Assembly: GCA_022559985.1 (NCBI GenBank)
Contig: JAFJTR010000142.1
Coordinates: 1-42,618 of the forward strand
From: Parastagonospora avenae f. sp. tritici 18332-5
Taxonomy: Eukaryota; Ascomycota; Dothideomycetes; Pleosporales; Phaeosphaeriaceae
Direction: 5' to 3'
Length of the DNA stretch: 42,618 nucleotides
Shown: in pieces, positions 32,457-42,618 of the stretch
Numbering within the stretch: the first letter of the stretch is position 1
How the letters are laid out: each line of letters starts with the position of its first letter
Made by a program: the position numbers and the translations under genes
Notes under the pieces: model-generated
What the model was told of the DNA's origin: nothing
Database searches by the model: none
What the model saw: only the letters and a program-made list of their open reading frames with translations

Positions 32457-33929
32457 AATGAGCAGCGAATTCCCCACAAGTGTTGTAATTGCAGTACGGC
32501 CTTCGATCGCAGCAGCACCCCTGGGTCTTATGCTCGTACGACTTCGGTGACTTATACCTTCGTAAGCTATGCAGTCCAGCCCAGACGCGCGCCAAGTATC
32601 TCGGACAATCAGGTGGCCGTTGCTGTGGCTTGCCACAGGTATCGGAGTGACAGCGCCGTCCACACGGCAATTGGAATGGTAGATTTTCACACCGAGTCCT
32701 TACTCGAGCAGCCGAGGGACTTCGGTCGGACAAAGGTCCGCAGCGCAGCCGCGCCTATTATCGTTCTTGGGCGTCTCCAACCGCCCGGTCCACCTCGCGT
32801 GGCATCTGCTGGTCTAACGTTCTTGAAATTGCGGATAGCATGACGGCACGCTCGATGCCATCCGCCGTCCAGTGAAACGCGGAGTTTGTTATCTTTGCTA
32901 GGCTCAGACGAGGAGTTGCGGGTGATATCCTTGTTATGGAAAGAGTGCATCTGGTTAAAGTGCAGGGATACTATCTGGAATTCGGTGCGGTTGCAGGCAG
33001 CGGCATGTGGTGGCACATAGCAAGACGCCGGGATAGCTCCGCAAACAAGCCTTGTGGCATTCCGAGTGCGCATAAATTGCGCCACTCTCGCGACGTGAAG
33101 GCTGAAAGAGTGATAGTGGATGGAGGACGGCTGGTGCATCGTAACTGCCGAGCGACGCTAGGGGAAATAGCGCAATGCGGGGGAAGCTTGGGGCGCCCAG
33201 TATGTGGGGATGATAATAGCGCTGATGCTGTCTGGCCAATACAGGGACGAAATTGCAAGGGGCTGTATCGTGAAATTCCTTAGTAACTGCTTATGAACTT
33301 TCGGTGCTTTTTTGTGTTCGAGACATTGAAGAATTTGTCGGATCATAGATATTGTCAATATCTCAGCTACGCGATCAGACGCACTGATCGCGGCGCCTGA
33401 GCAGCGCTCAGACCGATACCCCTGAGCCCATCTCTTCTGTAGTTCTCCTCCTTCACATCAATCGAATCCCAATCATCGCACCAAATGCATTTGTAGTTAC
33501 TGTTATTTCCTTTCAGCACTAGTGCTATAGCCCTACCAACAGAATTAGTGTTATTATGATGGCACTGAATGCATCGCCATAGTATTCATCCTGTCTTGCC
33601 ATCTCAGTGCTCCTTCCAACCTCTCATGATCCTTCAAATCTCAAACTCAAATCCATCCCTTCCATGCCCCTTCCTCTCCACAACCTCATCCCTTCTCCTA
33701 CCAACCCCCCTTCTGCCCCTCCAACAACACCCTATTCCTCCTCCACACCTCCCAAAGCAACCCCTAACACACCCACCGTCCTCTCCAGCATCGCCCTGCT
33801 CTCAACCCTCCTAATCGCCGTCTCATCCTCATTCAAATACCCATCCAACATACTCACCCGATGCTCCATCTGCACCGGCATCTCATGACGCCCATGATGC
33901 CCCTCCGGCCCCAGAATCGGTTCAGCTAG
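32457..33929. other. Intergenic, 1.5 kb upstream of MFS gene
   Basis: It holds the MFS promoter. Overlapping short frames on both strands carry no domain. A perfect 8-bp inverted repeat (GCGATCAG, 5-nt spacer, CTGATCGC) lies at 33371-33391. A Pro/Ser/Thr-rich open frame at about 33600-33888 is low complexity and not called. Confidence 0.45.
33371..33391. repeat. Short perfect inverted repeat
   Basis: GCGATCAG at 33371-33378 and its exact reverse complement at 33384-33391, 5-nt spacer. It could be a dyad protein-binding site or chance; it lies about 0.9 kb upstream of the MFS start codon. Confidence 0.5.
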
Positions 33930-34668
33930 CTACTGCACGAAGCGTGCGCCGTTAGGCGTCGGGTACGCGCGAAAGATGTGGTGGTTGCGCTCGGGGCGGG
34001 CGGTTATGGGCAGAGATGTGATGGGGGTGTATGCTGAGAAGGATTCTTGATTGTCGTAGCGCACCGGGAGAAGGGCAGGGGCGGGGGCGGTGGGGTCGGG
34101 GAGGTAGTAGTGTAGCAGGAAGCAGCGGTTGTCGATGATAGCGTTGGGTAGGCCGACGCGGGTGACCCAGATGTATAGGTCTTGCAGGTTCATCTCTGGC
34201 GTGATGGTGGAGGGCGCGGAGAGGTGGTCGTGTAGAAGTATGCCCCCGGCGGGTTGGTTGTCGCGGGAGGCAGGGCTGGTCAAGTACTTGATTATCACGG
34301 AGCACATGTCGCGGTTGTGGATACGCTGAGGACCGCTGTTGTCGAAGTCGGCTATGGCTTGGGCGTGGTTGGGAATGAATTTGAGGTCGTCTGGGTGATT
34401 CTGGTCTTCTGCGGCGGATGTGGCCTTAAAGAGGCGGCGGTTGAAGACAGGGTGCGATGGTGGATGAGGCTGTTGGTTGTGCTTGGGGTCTGTCAGTGAG
34501 GTTCCACAGCTGCAAGGACTGGGGCACATACTCGCTGGTTGCCGAAAGTGTGGATAGGCTGTCTCGCGGGGCGCTGGACGTCTTGAATCCTGTCGGGCGG
34601 TTGAAGGTGAATACCAGTGTTTTGGGTCGGCTGATTATTTGTCCGGCTGGGTCTGAAGCCTCCGCCAC
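33930..34668 (-). CDS. Hypothetical protein, probably two exons
   Basis: Minus strand. The 3' exon (about 34490-33930) has a convincing protein-like frame: RDMCSVIIKYLTSP, MNLQDLYIWVTRVGLPNAI, then FRAYPTPNGARFVQ at the stop. Upstream, an open frame beginning at an ATG near 34668 (MAEASDPAGQ) could be exon 1, and GTATGT at about 34533 is a plausible donor, but none of the acceptors I tried joins the frames cleanly. Family not recognised. The exon-1 boundary and the start are uncertain. Confidence 0.5.
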
Positions 34669-35023
34669 GGTGGTTTGCTCCTGTCCACGACATATTGAGT
34701 TATTCGGGATACTATCCTGTGTGGTGAGAATACTATGTGAGGTTAGTTGAACGAACAGGTCGCGTCACTGTCAATAGAGACCTCTCTGTTCTCGGTATGT
34801 GAAAGTCCGTCTGTCTTAGTAGTCAATGCTAGTCGAGAGTTGAGCAACGATAACCCGAGGATGAGAGAACGAAAGAGGGAATCGAGAGCTAAGAGTGGCT
34901 GGGAGAGACTAAGAGCGGCTATGGCGTAGATCGGCGCGAACGTGAATAGTGGCGAAGTTGTAAGCGACGTTGTGATTATCGGCTCGGAGGCTCGAAAACT
35001 GGGGTTTGCTTTTGACTCCTATC
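34669..35023. other. Spacer, about 350 bases
   Basis: It holds the upstream region of the hypothetical gene at 33930-34668 and the 3' flank of the 586-aa gene. Nothing else seen. Confidence 0.4.
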
Positions 35024-36879
35024 TCAATCGTCTCCATCGGTCTCAGTGCTTGGAGCATCCGATAACGGGGACCCTGTTCCGAACGACAAGAGAGCCGGCA
35101 CATCTGTGCTGGCCACGTTGAAGGGCTGCGGCGGCTTTCCCTCTTTCATCTCCAGGATCTCCAGCATACCAAGTAATCGCTCTGAGCACGCCTCCAGTAG
35201 TGCCCTTGCTTGTGATTCTTCCTTGGCATTACCTTTCCTGCCCTTACCTGAACCATACACGCCTTGTCTTGCCACAATACCCTGCTCCATTGCTTCTCGC
35301 AACGCATCTGTGGCCTTGACCGTCTCTTGAATCATCATGTACATGAAAATTTGCTCCAGAACGAGCGAGATTTTGGCGTTCATTGCAAAGCTCTGTGCTG
35401 TGCCTTTAAGTGTAAGCAAGGTCATTTCCAGTTGTTGCTGAGTAGGCTCGTAGTAGAGGAAGCTAGGTATCTTGCCGCTCACCAAAGGTAAGAGAAGGTT
35501 GGCGCAAAACGCGACGTGCAGCGGGCCTGATAGCTTGGAGGTGGAGATGAGGACTTTGAAGGTCGTGCTCGGCAAACGAATGGAGTCTTCCAGTATGTTA
35601 TCAAAGAAGTCGCTTGTGCTCGTGAACTCGTTTGGTAAGTTCAGCGCCACTTGAGAGAGCTGGCGGAATTAGCATGAAAACGGCAGATGTTTTCCAGCTC
35701 TCTTACAAGTGCTACAAGCCGTTGTCGCAATTCGACAGCATCGGCGCCTCCTAAGCGTTCAACGCCCCCACGCAGTCCTTCCTCGTCACGCTCTTCGTCG
35801 GAACCTTTGTCGTCAGCCGGGTGGTCCTCCACGTCGTGCATCTCTTCGTCCTCGTCATAGCCGCCCATGTCCCCAGCCTCAAAGTCGACATTCCCAAATT
35901 GCTCATCTTCTTTCCTGCGCTTTGGTCCTTCTGTTTCTTTCTCCCAGACCTCGGGGAAATCCTTCAGTGCCTCGGGTGACGCATTCGCATATATAGCTTT
36001 GACGATCCGGCGTCTGGTCGCGCGATTGACGGCAGTAGTATGGCCGATGATGTAGTGCCATAGCAGGCTTTCCTGCAATATCGCGTCCTTGTCCACTTCG
36101 TCCTTGCTTCTTCTCAGGGCAAAACTCCAATCTGCTTCGAGAAAGTCCAACATTATGCCAAGCCATGACTTCCATCGACTCCAGCGCTTCTTGTGCAGTA
36201 TAGAGCAGTTGAACGTCCATCCAATGAGCTGCCAGAAGTCTTCAGCCTGTGTCCATAGGCTCTCGGCATTCGCAGCATCTCCAGCTAAATGCTGCACATC
36301 GTCAGCCGCTCTGGGAGACAAGCTCGTGGCGGCACTGCGATGATTACGAGCGCGTCTTCTAGAATGCTCCTCTGGGAAGCGAAAGGCTTGTCTTATGGTG
36401 GGGTAGGCGGGGCCGTCAATCGTGGTGTGAACACATCGCAGGTATCGCAACGCAGCATCGCTCCCCTTCTTGGCGTCTTTTGAGTGTGTCTTGGTTGTTA
36501 CTCTAGGATATACGACTAATGATGAAGCGAAGGCGAGATACGTGGGGGGCGCGAGGAAGCCGATGTACGGCTGTGCGGGGGTAGAGATAGATGTTCCAGC
36601 AGCCAGAAGACTGTACAAGAAGTCATAACCACTTGCATCTGCAATCACGTGAGCTGGTGATCATAGGGTATGATGCTTTCGCGTACATTGCGCGCCCTCG
36701 AGATAGGCTTTGGCGTGGTTGCAGAGCTCGTAAGATGCTTGTTTGGTTGGTCGCCGTTGGGTGCGCCTAGGACGCGCACCTACCGCGTCAATAGCTACGG
36801 GAGGCGTCACAAAGCCATTAAAACTCAAAAACGTCCTAGAAATGCTATCTGTCCGTTTGGGTGTCGCTGTCGCTGTCAT
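35024..36879 (-). CDS. Uncharacterised 586-aa protein, three exons
   Basis: Exons on the minus strand: 36879-36687, 36638-35707, 35659-35024; introns 48 and 47 nt, total exactly 586 codons plus stop. The join at 36686/36638 restores a smooth frame (YLEGAQ to YASGYDFLY) and that at 35706/35660 gives VALLSQVALNLP. No signal peptide. The middle has a Trp/Lys-rich helix (HKKRWSRWKSWLG) and a strongly acidic stretch (GGYDEDEEMHDVEDHPADD) flanked by basic KRRKEDE, a pattern common in nuclear proteins. The C-terminal third is helical (LLLPLVSGKIPSFLYYEP, LEQIFMYMM). I do not recognise the family; a nuclear, chromatin- or ribosome-biogenesis-type protein is a loose inference from composition. Confidence 0.82.
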
Positions 36880-37577
36880 CGCATATGCTTGAAGATGTTT
36901 TGCTGTGGTGGGGCGGCGGTGATGGCTTCCGAGCTCCGGTCGCGTGTGGTTCGCGAGGTCACGTTTCGTGCCTTCCCATTTCAGAACGCGTCGCGAATTT
37001 GACCAAGTCGGATGCAATAAGCACGATTTTTCGAAAGTTGCAGGAACTGTATAGGATTGTGTCAAATTGACGTTTGATGCGCCCACTTTCGTTGTATCCA
37101 CGAAGCTAGAGACTTCTTCCAGCCATCATAGCGACTTCATGCACTTTCGCTACACGCTGTAGGTCGTTAGCTTCGATAGATACTTAAGAATTTGCCGCAG
37201 GATCCAGTGCCTGTGAACACGGCGTATAGCTTCAGGCTGTTGCATCCCGATCACGTTATGCCGCAGGTGACAGCGTGTAGTACACACCACGGATGTAAGT
37301 TACCATCAGCACCAACATTGACATGTCACACAACATTTAAAGTGCCTTGCAATTTCTCAAAAAGTTTCTCCACCTTAAGCATTAGTCTCAGTGAGCTGCT
37401 AACTAGGCATATTAAACGCCCCTCGAGGTCTTCAATTCTGTATTCTTACTCCCCACTCTTTCTTTCCGACAAGGCCAACTCTCTTAGTCGAAACAGCGAA
37501 CGACCAGCGATACTGCACCTTCACGGCAAGTCCCTGGGCTTAAGATAACCTCAGTATGACTGACAGGTATAGACATC
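36880..37577. other. Intergenic, about 700 bases
   Basis: Divergent spacer between the 586-aa gene and the tandem-repeat gene. Open frames here (for example 37192-37548) are not supported. Confidence 0.4.
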
Positions 37578-39152
37578 ATGACAGTACCCTTTGACGAAGC
37601 TTCAACGCGGTTCTATGTCGAGGTTTCCGGACTCGAGGGGAACGAGCGAAAAGGGCTATGGGTGTATTTTGGCGACACCAAGGATCTTAAGGATCTCAAG
37701 AAGTACAGGAGTGTCTGGAGGACGCAAAAAAGAATCGCATACGACGAGTGGACGAACATGATTTGTCAGGCCCAGGAAGACCCTGGGGCAGTCCATTCGG
37801 TCGACGGCGAAAGTGAAAGAGAGGGAGCCAAGCGGAAGAACACCACACTTCAATCGTTCTTCCGGAATGACGAAGTCAGCCCAAAGAACGTGCCGCGAAC
37901 TATTTCGTGCAAGCCTATGCAGCACGGCCATGCCTACCGAGAGTTCAGTGCCGGACTCGAAGGAAAGGAAGACTCTAGGACTAGGTACCTGGACGACAAA
38001 GAGAGCGAACCGGTTCGCGTGGAAGAACTGAAGACTGCACCGCGAACTTCAGCACCTAAGCTTAAACAAGGAAGTTTGCCCTTCGAAAAGATCGAAGCCA
38101 GTTCGAACGACGTACAACAAGCTGTACCTGTGCTTAGACAGCATGGTCCAGCCTTCCAAGCCATCAAAGCTGGTTCGAAAACTGCCCCCCGAATCGTATC
38201 GCCTAGCCTTCACCGTGGGACATCGGCCGTTCGACCAGTCAAAGCCACTTCGAAGAACATGCCGCGAGCTGCAGTGTCTGCCTATTACCAGACCAGTCCG
38301 TCTAACGGAAAAGCCTACGCTGGATTCAGAAGTCTCTCCGAGAGAAGGGAAAACTCCAAGGCCAAGTACCCGGACGCCAAAGAGAGTGACCTGGTATGCA
38401 CAGGCAATCCGACAACTGCACCGCAAGTTGTAGCACCTGAGCTCTATGGAATTGGTCTCAAAAGCCAAGTGGCTTCGCCCTTCCAGAAACCCTAAGTCAA
38501 GTCGAAGAGCGTACCGCGAACTACAGTGCCCGCCCATGGCCAGACCAGTTCGTCTAACCGAAAAGGCCCTCCGACATCCAAAGTCAGCTAAGGGACTTTA
38601 CGCGCCTTCATAGCTAAGTATCCGGAAGCCAAGGAGCGCCGCCCAGTACGCATAGACAACCTGAATATTGCACCGCGAAATGAGTCTGCAGAAGTTGAAC
38701 GTTCGCTCGGTCAGGCATACCGAGCGCTCAGAGGCGCTGGAAAAGACTGGCGCAATGACATCGACGCCATCATTGCCAAATACTTCACGGAAGCTGAACA
38801 AAGCGACCTCGTACGTATGGATCAGTTGAAGACTGCACTGCGAGCAGCACTGCTCGGACCCCGGTTTGGTGGACGTTTTGTTGGTGCGGGCTACTCAGAG
38901 CTCGCCTACAAAATCGATGATCTCCTCAGCGACGCCGTTATCGCTAAGCACTTCGTGGAAGCCAAAGAGAGCGTCCCAGAACGCGTGAACAACCCGAACA
39001 CTGCACCGCGAGCCAGCTCGCCTGAGCCTCAGCAAACCAAGCGGTCATATGGTGCGGCCTTCCGGAAGCTCGTGGCAGAACTCGATGTCTACTTCAAGAA
39101 CACGGACGCCTTCATCGCTAAGCACTCCCCTGAGGGCGATGGTAAAGAATAG
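37578..39152 (+). pseudogene. Tandem-repeat protein, interrupted by two stops
   Basis: A single frame starting at ATG 37578 stays coding-like to 39152 apart from TAA at 38493-38495 and 38588-38590. The N-terminus (VSGLEGNERKGLWVYFGD) is unique. Then follow diverged repeats of roughly 55-75 residues, each with G-x-A-[YF]-x-x-[FL], a helical stretch, [KR]-[YH]-x-x-A-K-E-S and a TAPR/VPR box. Repeat heads lie at 37926, 38145, 38307, 38565 (poor), 38709, 38883 and 39051. I do not recognise the family. As read, translation would give a 305-aa product ending at 38495; the downstream repeats are preserved in frame, so decay is recent or the stops are polymorphic. A further open frame (about 39049-39333, ending WSYWVLYENW) may be the original C-terminus after a frameshift. 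Confidence 0.65.
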
Positions 39153-39333
39153 ACGGAGTTCGGCGGATATGCATCGGGCTACTACGGAGCTATTCGCTAC
39201 CTCTGAGCTTTGGGCTAAGCGGATTGAAGGTTGGACGATGGTGGATGGACGGCCTGAGGATCTTCGATTTGGCAAAGTAACGAGGACGAAAAATGGTGAC
39301 TGGAGTTATTGGGTGCTTTACGAAAACTGGTGA

Positions 39334-40309
39334 CGGGGCGGAACGGCCGGATGCATTATGAAATCTTGCGACAGAGCGACTAGGGGCATTACTCCTACGA
39401 CCATAGTGGAACGTAGGAAACGTTCTACTATTTAGTTTGATCATTACCAAAATTTCTCTTGCCTTGCTGTTGCGATTTATTGGATGCTGTGCTTATGTGG
39501 AGCCGAGATACACCCAAGACGATCGTCGATACTTGGGTAAGTTACCGAGCCGATCGTTCCTGGAACTTGGTGAAACTGAAAGTAATATGAAGTATGGTAA
39601 CGGACATGTTAGCAACATTACTCCTCGTGAGTGATTAACACTTGCGGCCTTATAGAAAATGATGCAAAGTTCGTGCGCAGTCAGCTCATCATCATGTTCC
39701 TCTTGAAGGTGGCGGTTGTGCTATGTGCAAGCCTGAATAGCTTCACTGCCGTGTTAGCATCTACTCGTGTGCCAACAAGAATTTGAACTTATTCAGGATC
39801 AACTAAAGCTATTCTGGTGTTGTGAGCTTCTAGATTCATACTCAAATATTTGCAGTACCCGAATTGCACGACACAAGGCGCAGATTAGCGCACCCTGCAA
39901 AGTGATCGTAGTGATGCTATGCAGATGGTGATGAAAACCTCGATGTTCTACATGACCACGTGCAAGAGGTACCAGCTGATCCTATATCCTGAAGCTATAC
40001 GCGACGCCTTGCCGAAACCTAGCAATATCGTGGACATCTTCAGGTTATTTGAAGCTATTGTGTACTTCCTGTCGTAGTTAACAACATGCAGGACATGGCT
40101 GTGGACACATATGGCGTTTTGCTATTTGTAGTAACGTGCAAAAATGAAAAAGCATTACAGCCTCTTGCATTTACTTCACAAGGTGGTCGATGAACATGCT
40201 TATAAGCAGTTTGAATGCTTCCTGGTGCGCAAAAATAGCGGGGTTCGCCCACATAGCGTCCTGACTCGGCCCAACACAACCCGACGCTTCCACGCGAGCA
40301 ACTCCACCT
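39334..40309. other. Intergenic, about 1 kb
   Basis: AT-richer than its surroundings, no supported gene or transposon end. Confidence 0.45.
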
Positions 40310-40316
40310 AAAAAAA
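40310..40316 (-). terminator. Pol III terminator (T7 on minus strand)
   Basis: A run of seven T on the minus strand, 17 bases past the 3' end of the tRNA-Glu gene, as expected of RNA polymerase III termination. Confidence 0.8.
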
Positions 40317-40368
40317 CAAGATAGTAACTGTATTTCCGGTACCGGGAATCGAACCCGGCTCTGTTCGG

Positions 40369-40385
40369 AACTTCCTGGCATGCCA
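40369..40385 (-). other. Canonical tRNA intron (17 nt)
   Basis: It lies directly after A37 of the tRNA-Glu. It contains the self-complementary core GGCATGCC and a GGAAG segment that can pair with the TTC anticodon, as is usual for nuclear tRNA introns cut by the tRNA splicing endonuclease. Confidence 0.8.
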
Positions 40386-40409
40386 TGAAAGCGAACGATG
40401 CTAGCCGAT

Positions 40410-40461
40410 CTGATGATGGTGTTAGATGTGGTTGGGCTAAAGGGTGGGAGCGACTACTTAC
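40410..40461 (-). other. 52-nt spliceosomal-intron-like insertion in tRNA D-arm
   Basis: It reads GTAAGT at the 5' end, CTAAC 15 nt or so before the 3' end, and CATCATCAG at the 3' end. This is the same layout and size as the mRNA introns elsewhere in this window. Removing exactly these bases restores a standard D-arm (GTGT, loop with GG, GCAT). Confidence 0.8.
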
Positions 40462-40474
40462 ACACCATACCGGA

Positions 40475-41283
40475 TCACTTCATGAGGAGTTATCCATTAG
40501 TAGCATTTATAATCCAGATAAAAAGTCCCGGGTAGATACTGACATTGTCCGCGGTCGCGTATTGGGGCGTTGACGCTTCACTGCGCATTCTGACTCTGAG
40601 CTCATGACGCATGCAAGAAGCGGGGTCACAACCCACTTCTGAGTGGTTTTGCCTGCAGCCGGCGATCGTCCTGATGCTCCTCCAAAGCCTATCCAGGCCT
40701 GAAAGGTTTTAGCCAGATTGGACTTTGCAATTCCAGACTTGTAGTAACTACATATGTACTATAGAACATGCGACATGTGTACGAAACCACAAATTTCATC
40801 CCAGAGACACATCACCGTTCAGCTGAGATGATGCAGAGTTTCTTGCGACTAAGTATGCGGGCACTACCAGTACCAGGTCCAGTCAGGGGTGGGCGGCTAG
40901 CCGAACAGCGTCCTGCGCTTCGCCAGTGGCGGCCTCTACAACACCAACTCCAAAATGAGGACGAACACCAACACGACCCAGCAGACATCAAGCTCACGTG
41001 TTCGCTGCCTTTAACATTCTATCGCATCAGACACTGCAACCGGTGCACATGACATCACAAGGTGGAAATGCTTTGTGCTCCCATTGACCCAGCTTCTCCG
41101 TGGCGTGTGCTGGAACAATGACAACTATTCAAAGCGCCAGCGCCTCGGAAAGCTTTGTCGAACCGGAATTGTCGACACAATGAATTATCTCCGAGTGACA
41201 ACGGCAAGTATTCTGACTATGGTGAGAAGTAGAGTTTGCCGTCCTCATCTCAATTTATTCGCGGCGGTTACGTTGCATCAATC
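40475..41283. other. Intergenic, about 800 bases
   Basis: No supported gene. A small frame at 41118-41180 (MTTIQSASASESF) could be a 5' exon of the next gene, but I cannot join it. Confidence 0.4.
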
Positions 41284-42396
41284 ATGGCTACCTCCGCGCT
41301 GCAAGTCTTCTGCTACATTGTTACATGGACGTTTTATCCGCTGGGCATTTTGTCAAGCTTAATTCGAGTGTACTGCTGTCAATTTGCCACTTAAATATGG
41401 AAACCAGACGATTACATGGCCGTTTTGACCGGTGCGGCCCTGATTGGGGCGTTGGCATTCTGGCAAGTCGGCCTGTCCTGGGGCTGTGGAGGGTAAGACT
41501 TTATGATATGTCATGTTCACAACTGACGCGAGATAGTCCTGAACCAAATGGATGCAACTACTTCGACCCAAGTGGCGCTCTGGTCAGAGTGAGTATTTTC
41601 TTGAGACACAAAAGATTACAGTATTGAAATGAGTGCAGTACCTGTACATTGTTTCGATATACTACACTGGCATGCATTTCCTCATGAAGAGCGCCATCTT
41701 GACATACTACCTTCGCCTTTCCCCAAACCGCCGATTCCGTAAACGGATTGGTGTGTGGCTATGGCCTCAACTTTGGGTTCCTCATTGTTGGACTGCTACT
41801 TCCCATCATCCATGGTTAGTCTCCTCACACTCGTGGTTGTCGCATTTATTAACAACTCACAGAACGTCCTACTCGACTTCTACGTCTTCGTCCTACCTAT
41901 TCCCACTCTCGCAGGACTGCAAATGCCACTCTACAAGAAAATCACCGTCCTCTCCGTCTTCGCCTTTGGAGCCGGCTCCGTCATCCTGGGTGTCCTGCGC
42001 TTCCACTCTGTTCTTAAACTCCTCTCCATAAACAATACCTCCAACGGCGTCGGCGAAACCATCATCATTGTCGCGCTCGAGCTCAACCTCGCCGCCATCG
42101 CCGTCAATATGCCCGCCATCCGGTCAATCTTCGTGAAGCGGTCGAACGCACGCCGCGAAGCGACCCTGCCCAATGGCGGCAGCAGGAGTCGCCCAATGCA
42201 GAGCGCTTACCGGCCTCTCACCCTGAGGACGAAAGAGGCGCATGAGATGAGTCAGTTGTCGAGTCCGGTGAAGCTGTCACCACTTTCGGATAGCCAGGAG
42301 CAGTTGCGGAGGAACATCGAGCATGCGAATGTGGAATTGCCGACGCAGAAGAAGATGTCGAGGCACGAGCAGTACACAACGGTCGATCTATCGTAG
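41284..42396 (+). pseudogene. Rhodopsin-domain (Pth11-like) membrane protein, apparently disrupted
   Basis: From ATG 41284 the frame gives a first membrane helix (VFCYIVTWTFYPLGIL), then TAA at 41392-41394, then continues coding-like (WKPDDYMAVLTGAALIG). Clear introns at 41493-41536 and 41589-41638 keep phase and lead to SIYYTGMHFLMKSAILTYYL and RKRIG. After that the helix 4 region (GLNFGFLIVGLLLPIIHG) is one frame over, and NVLLDFYVFVLPIPTL and the rest to the stop at 42394-42396 are in a third frame. A 113-nt GT-AG intron from GTGTGG to CTCACAG would rejoin RKRIG to NVLLDF in phase, but would remove helix 4. The family is the fungal multi-helix rhodopsin-domain group found at the plasma membrane, often receptor-like. 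The cytosolic tail from about 42130 is Ser/Gln-rich and intact. Confidence 0.6.
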
Positions 42397-42618
42397 GAAA
42401 ATTGTGTGTGCCAATTTTTGGTTCGCGGCTCAGGGTCGTACTATTTGACTAATTGTTTGTATATTCCTCATTATAGGAAGTGATTGCGACCATGGCTTGC
42501 AGCGTATGTACGATGACAAATATGATTGGTTCTATCTCACGTGGTTGATGCCAAGTCCTGCACGGACTTGGCGCCTCAGGGCAGAGCTCATCCTCGCCCA
42601 CCTCGTCCATCTCTCCTT
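42397..42618. other. Right edge, no gene seen
   Basis: 222 bases of 3' flank; no supported feature. Confidence 0.4.

Larger units (their letters stand above)
40334..40474 (-). tRNA. tRNA-Glu (anticodon UUC) with anticodon intron and extra D-arm insertion
   Basis: On the minus strand, mature pieces 40474-40462, 40409-40386 and 40368-40334 add up to 72 nt. The acceptor stem TCCGGTA/TACCGGA pairs at all 7 positions. The D-loop holds A14, G18G19 and A21. The anticodon stem GTTCG/CGAAC encloses CTTTCA...C with anticodon TTC. The T-arm CCGGG-TTCGATT-CCCGG is perfect (intact B box). A 17-nt intron sits at the canonical 37/38 site (40385-40369) and contains GAA able to pair with the anticodon. A second, 52-nt segment (40461-40410) splits the D-arm after position 13; it begins GTAAGT, has CTAAC, and ends CAG. 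It interrupts the A-box promoter, so transcription or processing may be affected. The identity Glu rests on the anticodon and the 72-nt layout. Confidence 0.85.

Noticed and set aside
33569..33888. Pro/Ser/Thr-rich small ORF
   Set aside because: Low-complexity C-rich DNA opens two frames at once; no credible ATG context or domain.
37661..38537. Minus-strand frames across the tandem-repeat gene
   Set aside because: Antisense of the repeats; the plus frame explains the periodic pattern better.

Overview
The window is nuclear DNA of a filamentous ascomycete, probably a dothideomycete. The evidence is the many 45-70 nt GT-AG introns with CTAAC-like branch sites, the fungal gene families (P450, LysM/CBM18 proteins, subgroup-C-type chitinase, Pth11-like rhodopsin-domain protein), hAT transposons, and C-to-T/G-to-A type stop codons in repeats that resemble RIP. 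The class assignment is inference; no marker here fixes the species. All gene models below were spliced by hand from reading frame, splice sites and motif continuity. Where the spliced length came out as an exact multiple of three this is stated.

Layout. 1-1521: decayed hAT transposase running off the left edge. 1874-3686: cytochrome P450. 5301-7184 (minus) and 9209-14576 (plus): a divergent chitin module. It consists of a secreted LysM protein with six or seven CBM18 domains and a 1508-aa secreted multidomain protein joining a NucA/NucB-type DNase module, CBM18, a GH18 chitinase, a proline-rich linker and a Cys-rich tail. A 226-aa unknown ORF and a G-rich repeat lie between them. 17065-20047: TBC Rab-GAP. 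20583-21335: F-box-like protein. 22313-23983: another secreted CBM18 protein, with two PAN/Apple-like repeats. 24087-26643: a complete hAT element (21-bp TIRs, 8-bp TSD) with a broken transposase. 27120-28700: two poorly resolved minus-strand genes. 29476-30501 (plus) converges on an MFS transporter (30560-32456, minus). 33930-34670: hypothetical gene. 35024-36879: 586-aa unknown protein. 37578-39334: decayed tandem-repeat protein. 40334-40474 (minus): tRNA-Glu(UUC). 41284-42396: rhodopsin-domain membrane protein that appears disrupted.

Two things stand out. First, the tRNA-Glu gene folds into a standard 72-nt tRNA only after removal of two segments: the usual intron after position 37, and a 52-nt insertion in the D-arm that looks exactly like a spliceosomal intron (GTAAGT, CTAAC, CAG). 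Second, the chitinase gene is built like a killer-toxin precursor: signal peptide, nuclease-like module, dibasic KR sites, then a chitin-binding/chitinase module that could carry the nuclease to or through a cell wall. The LysM-CBM18 gene beside it fits a chitin-targeting or chitin-shielding partner, and the small intracellular-looking protein between them is an untested candidate for self-protection.
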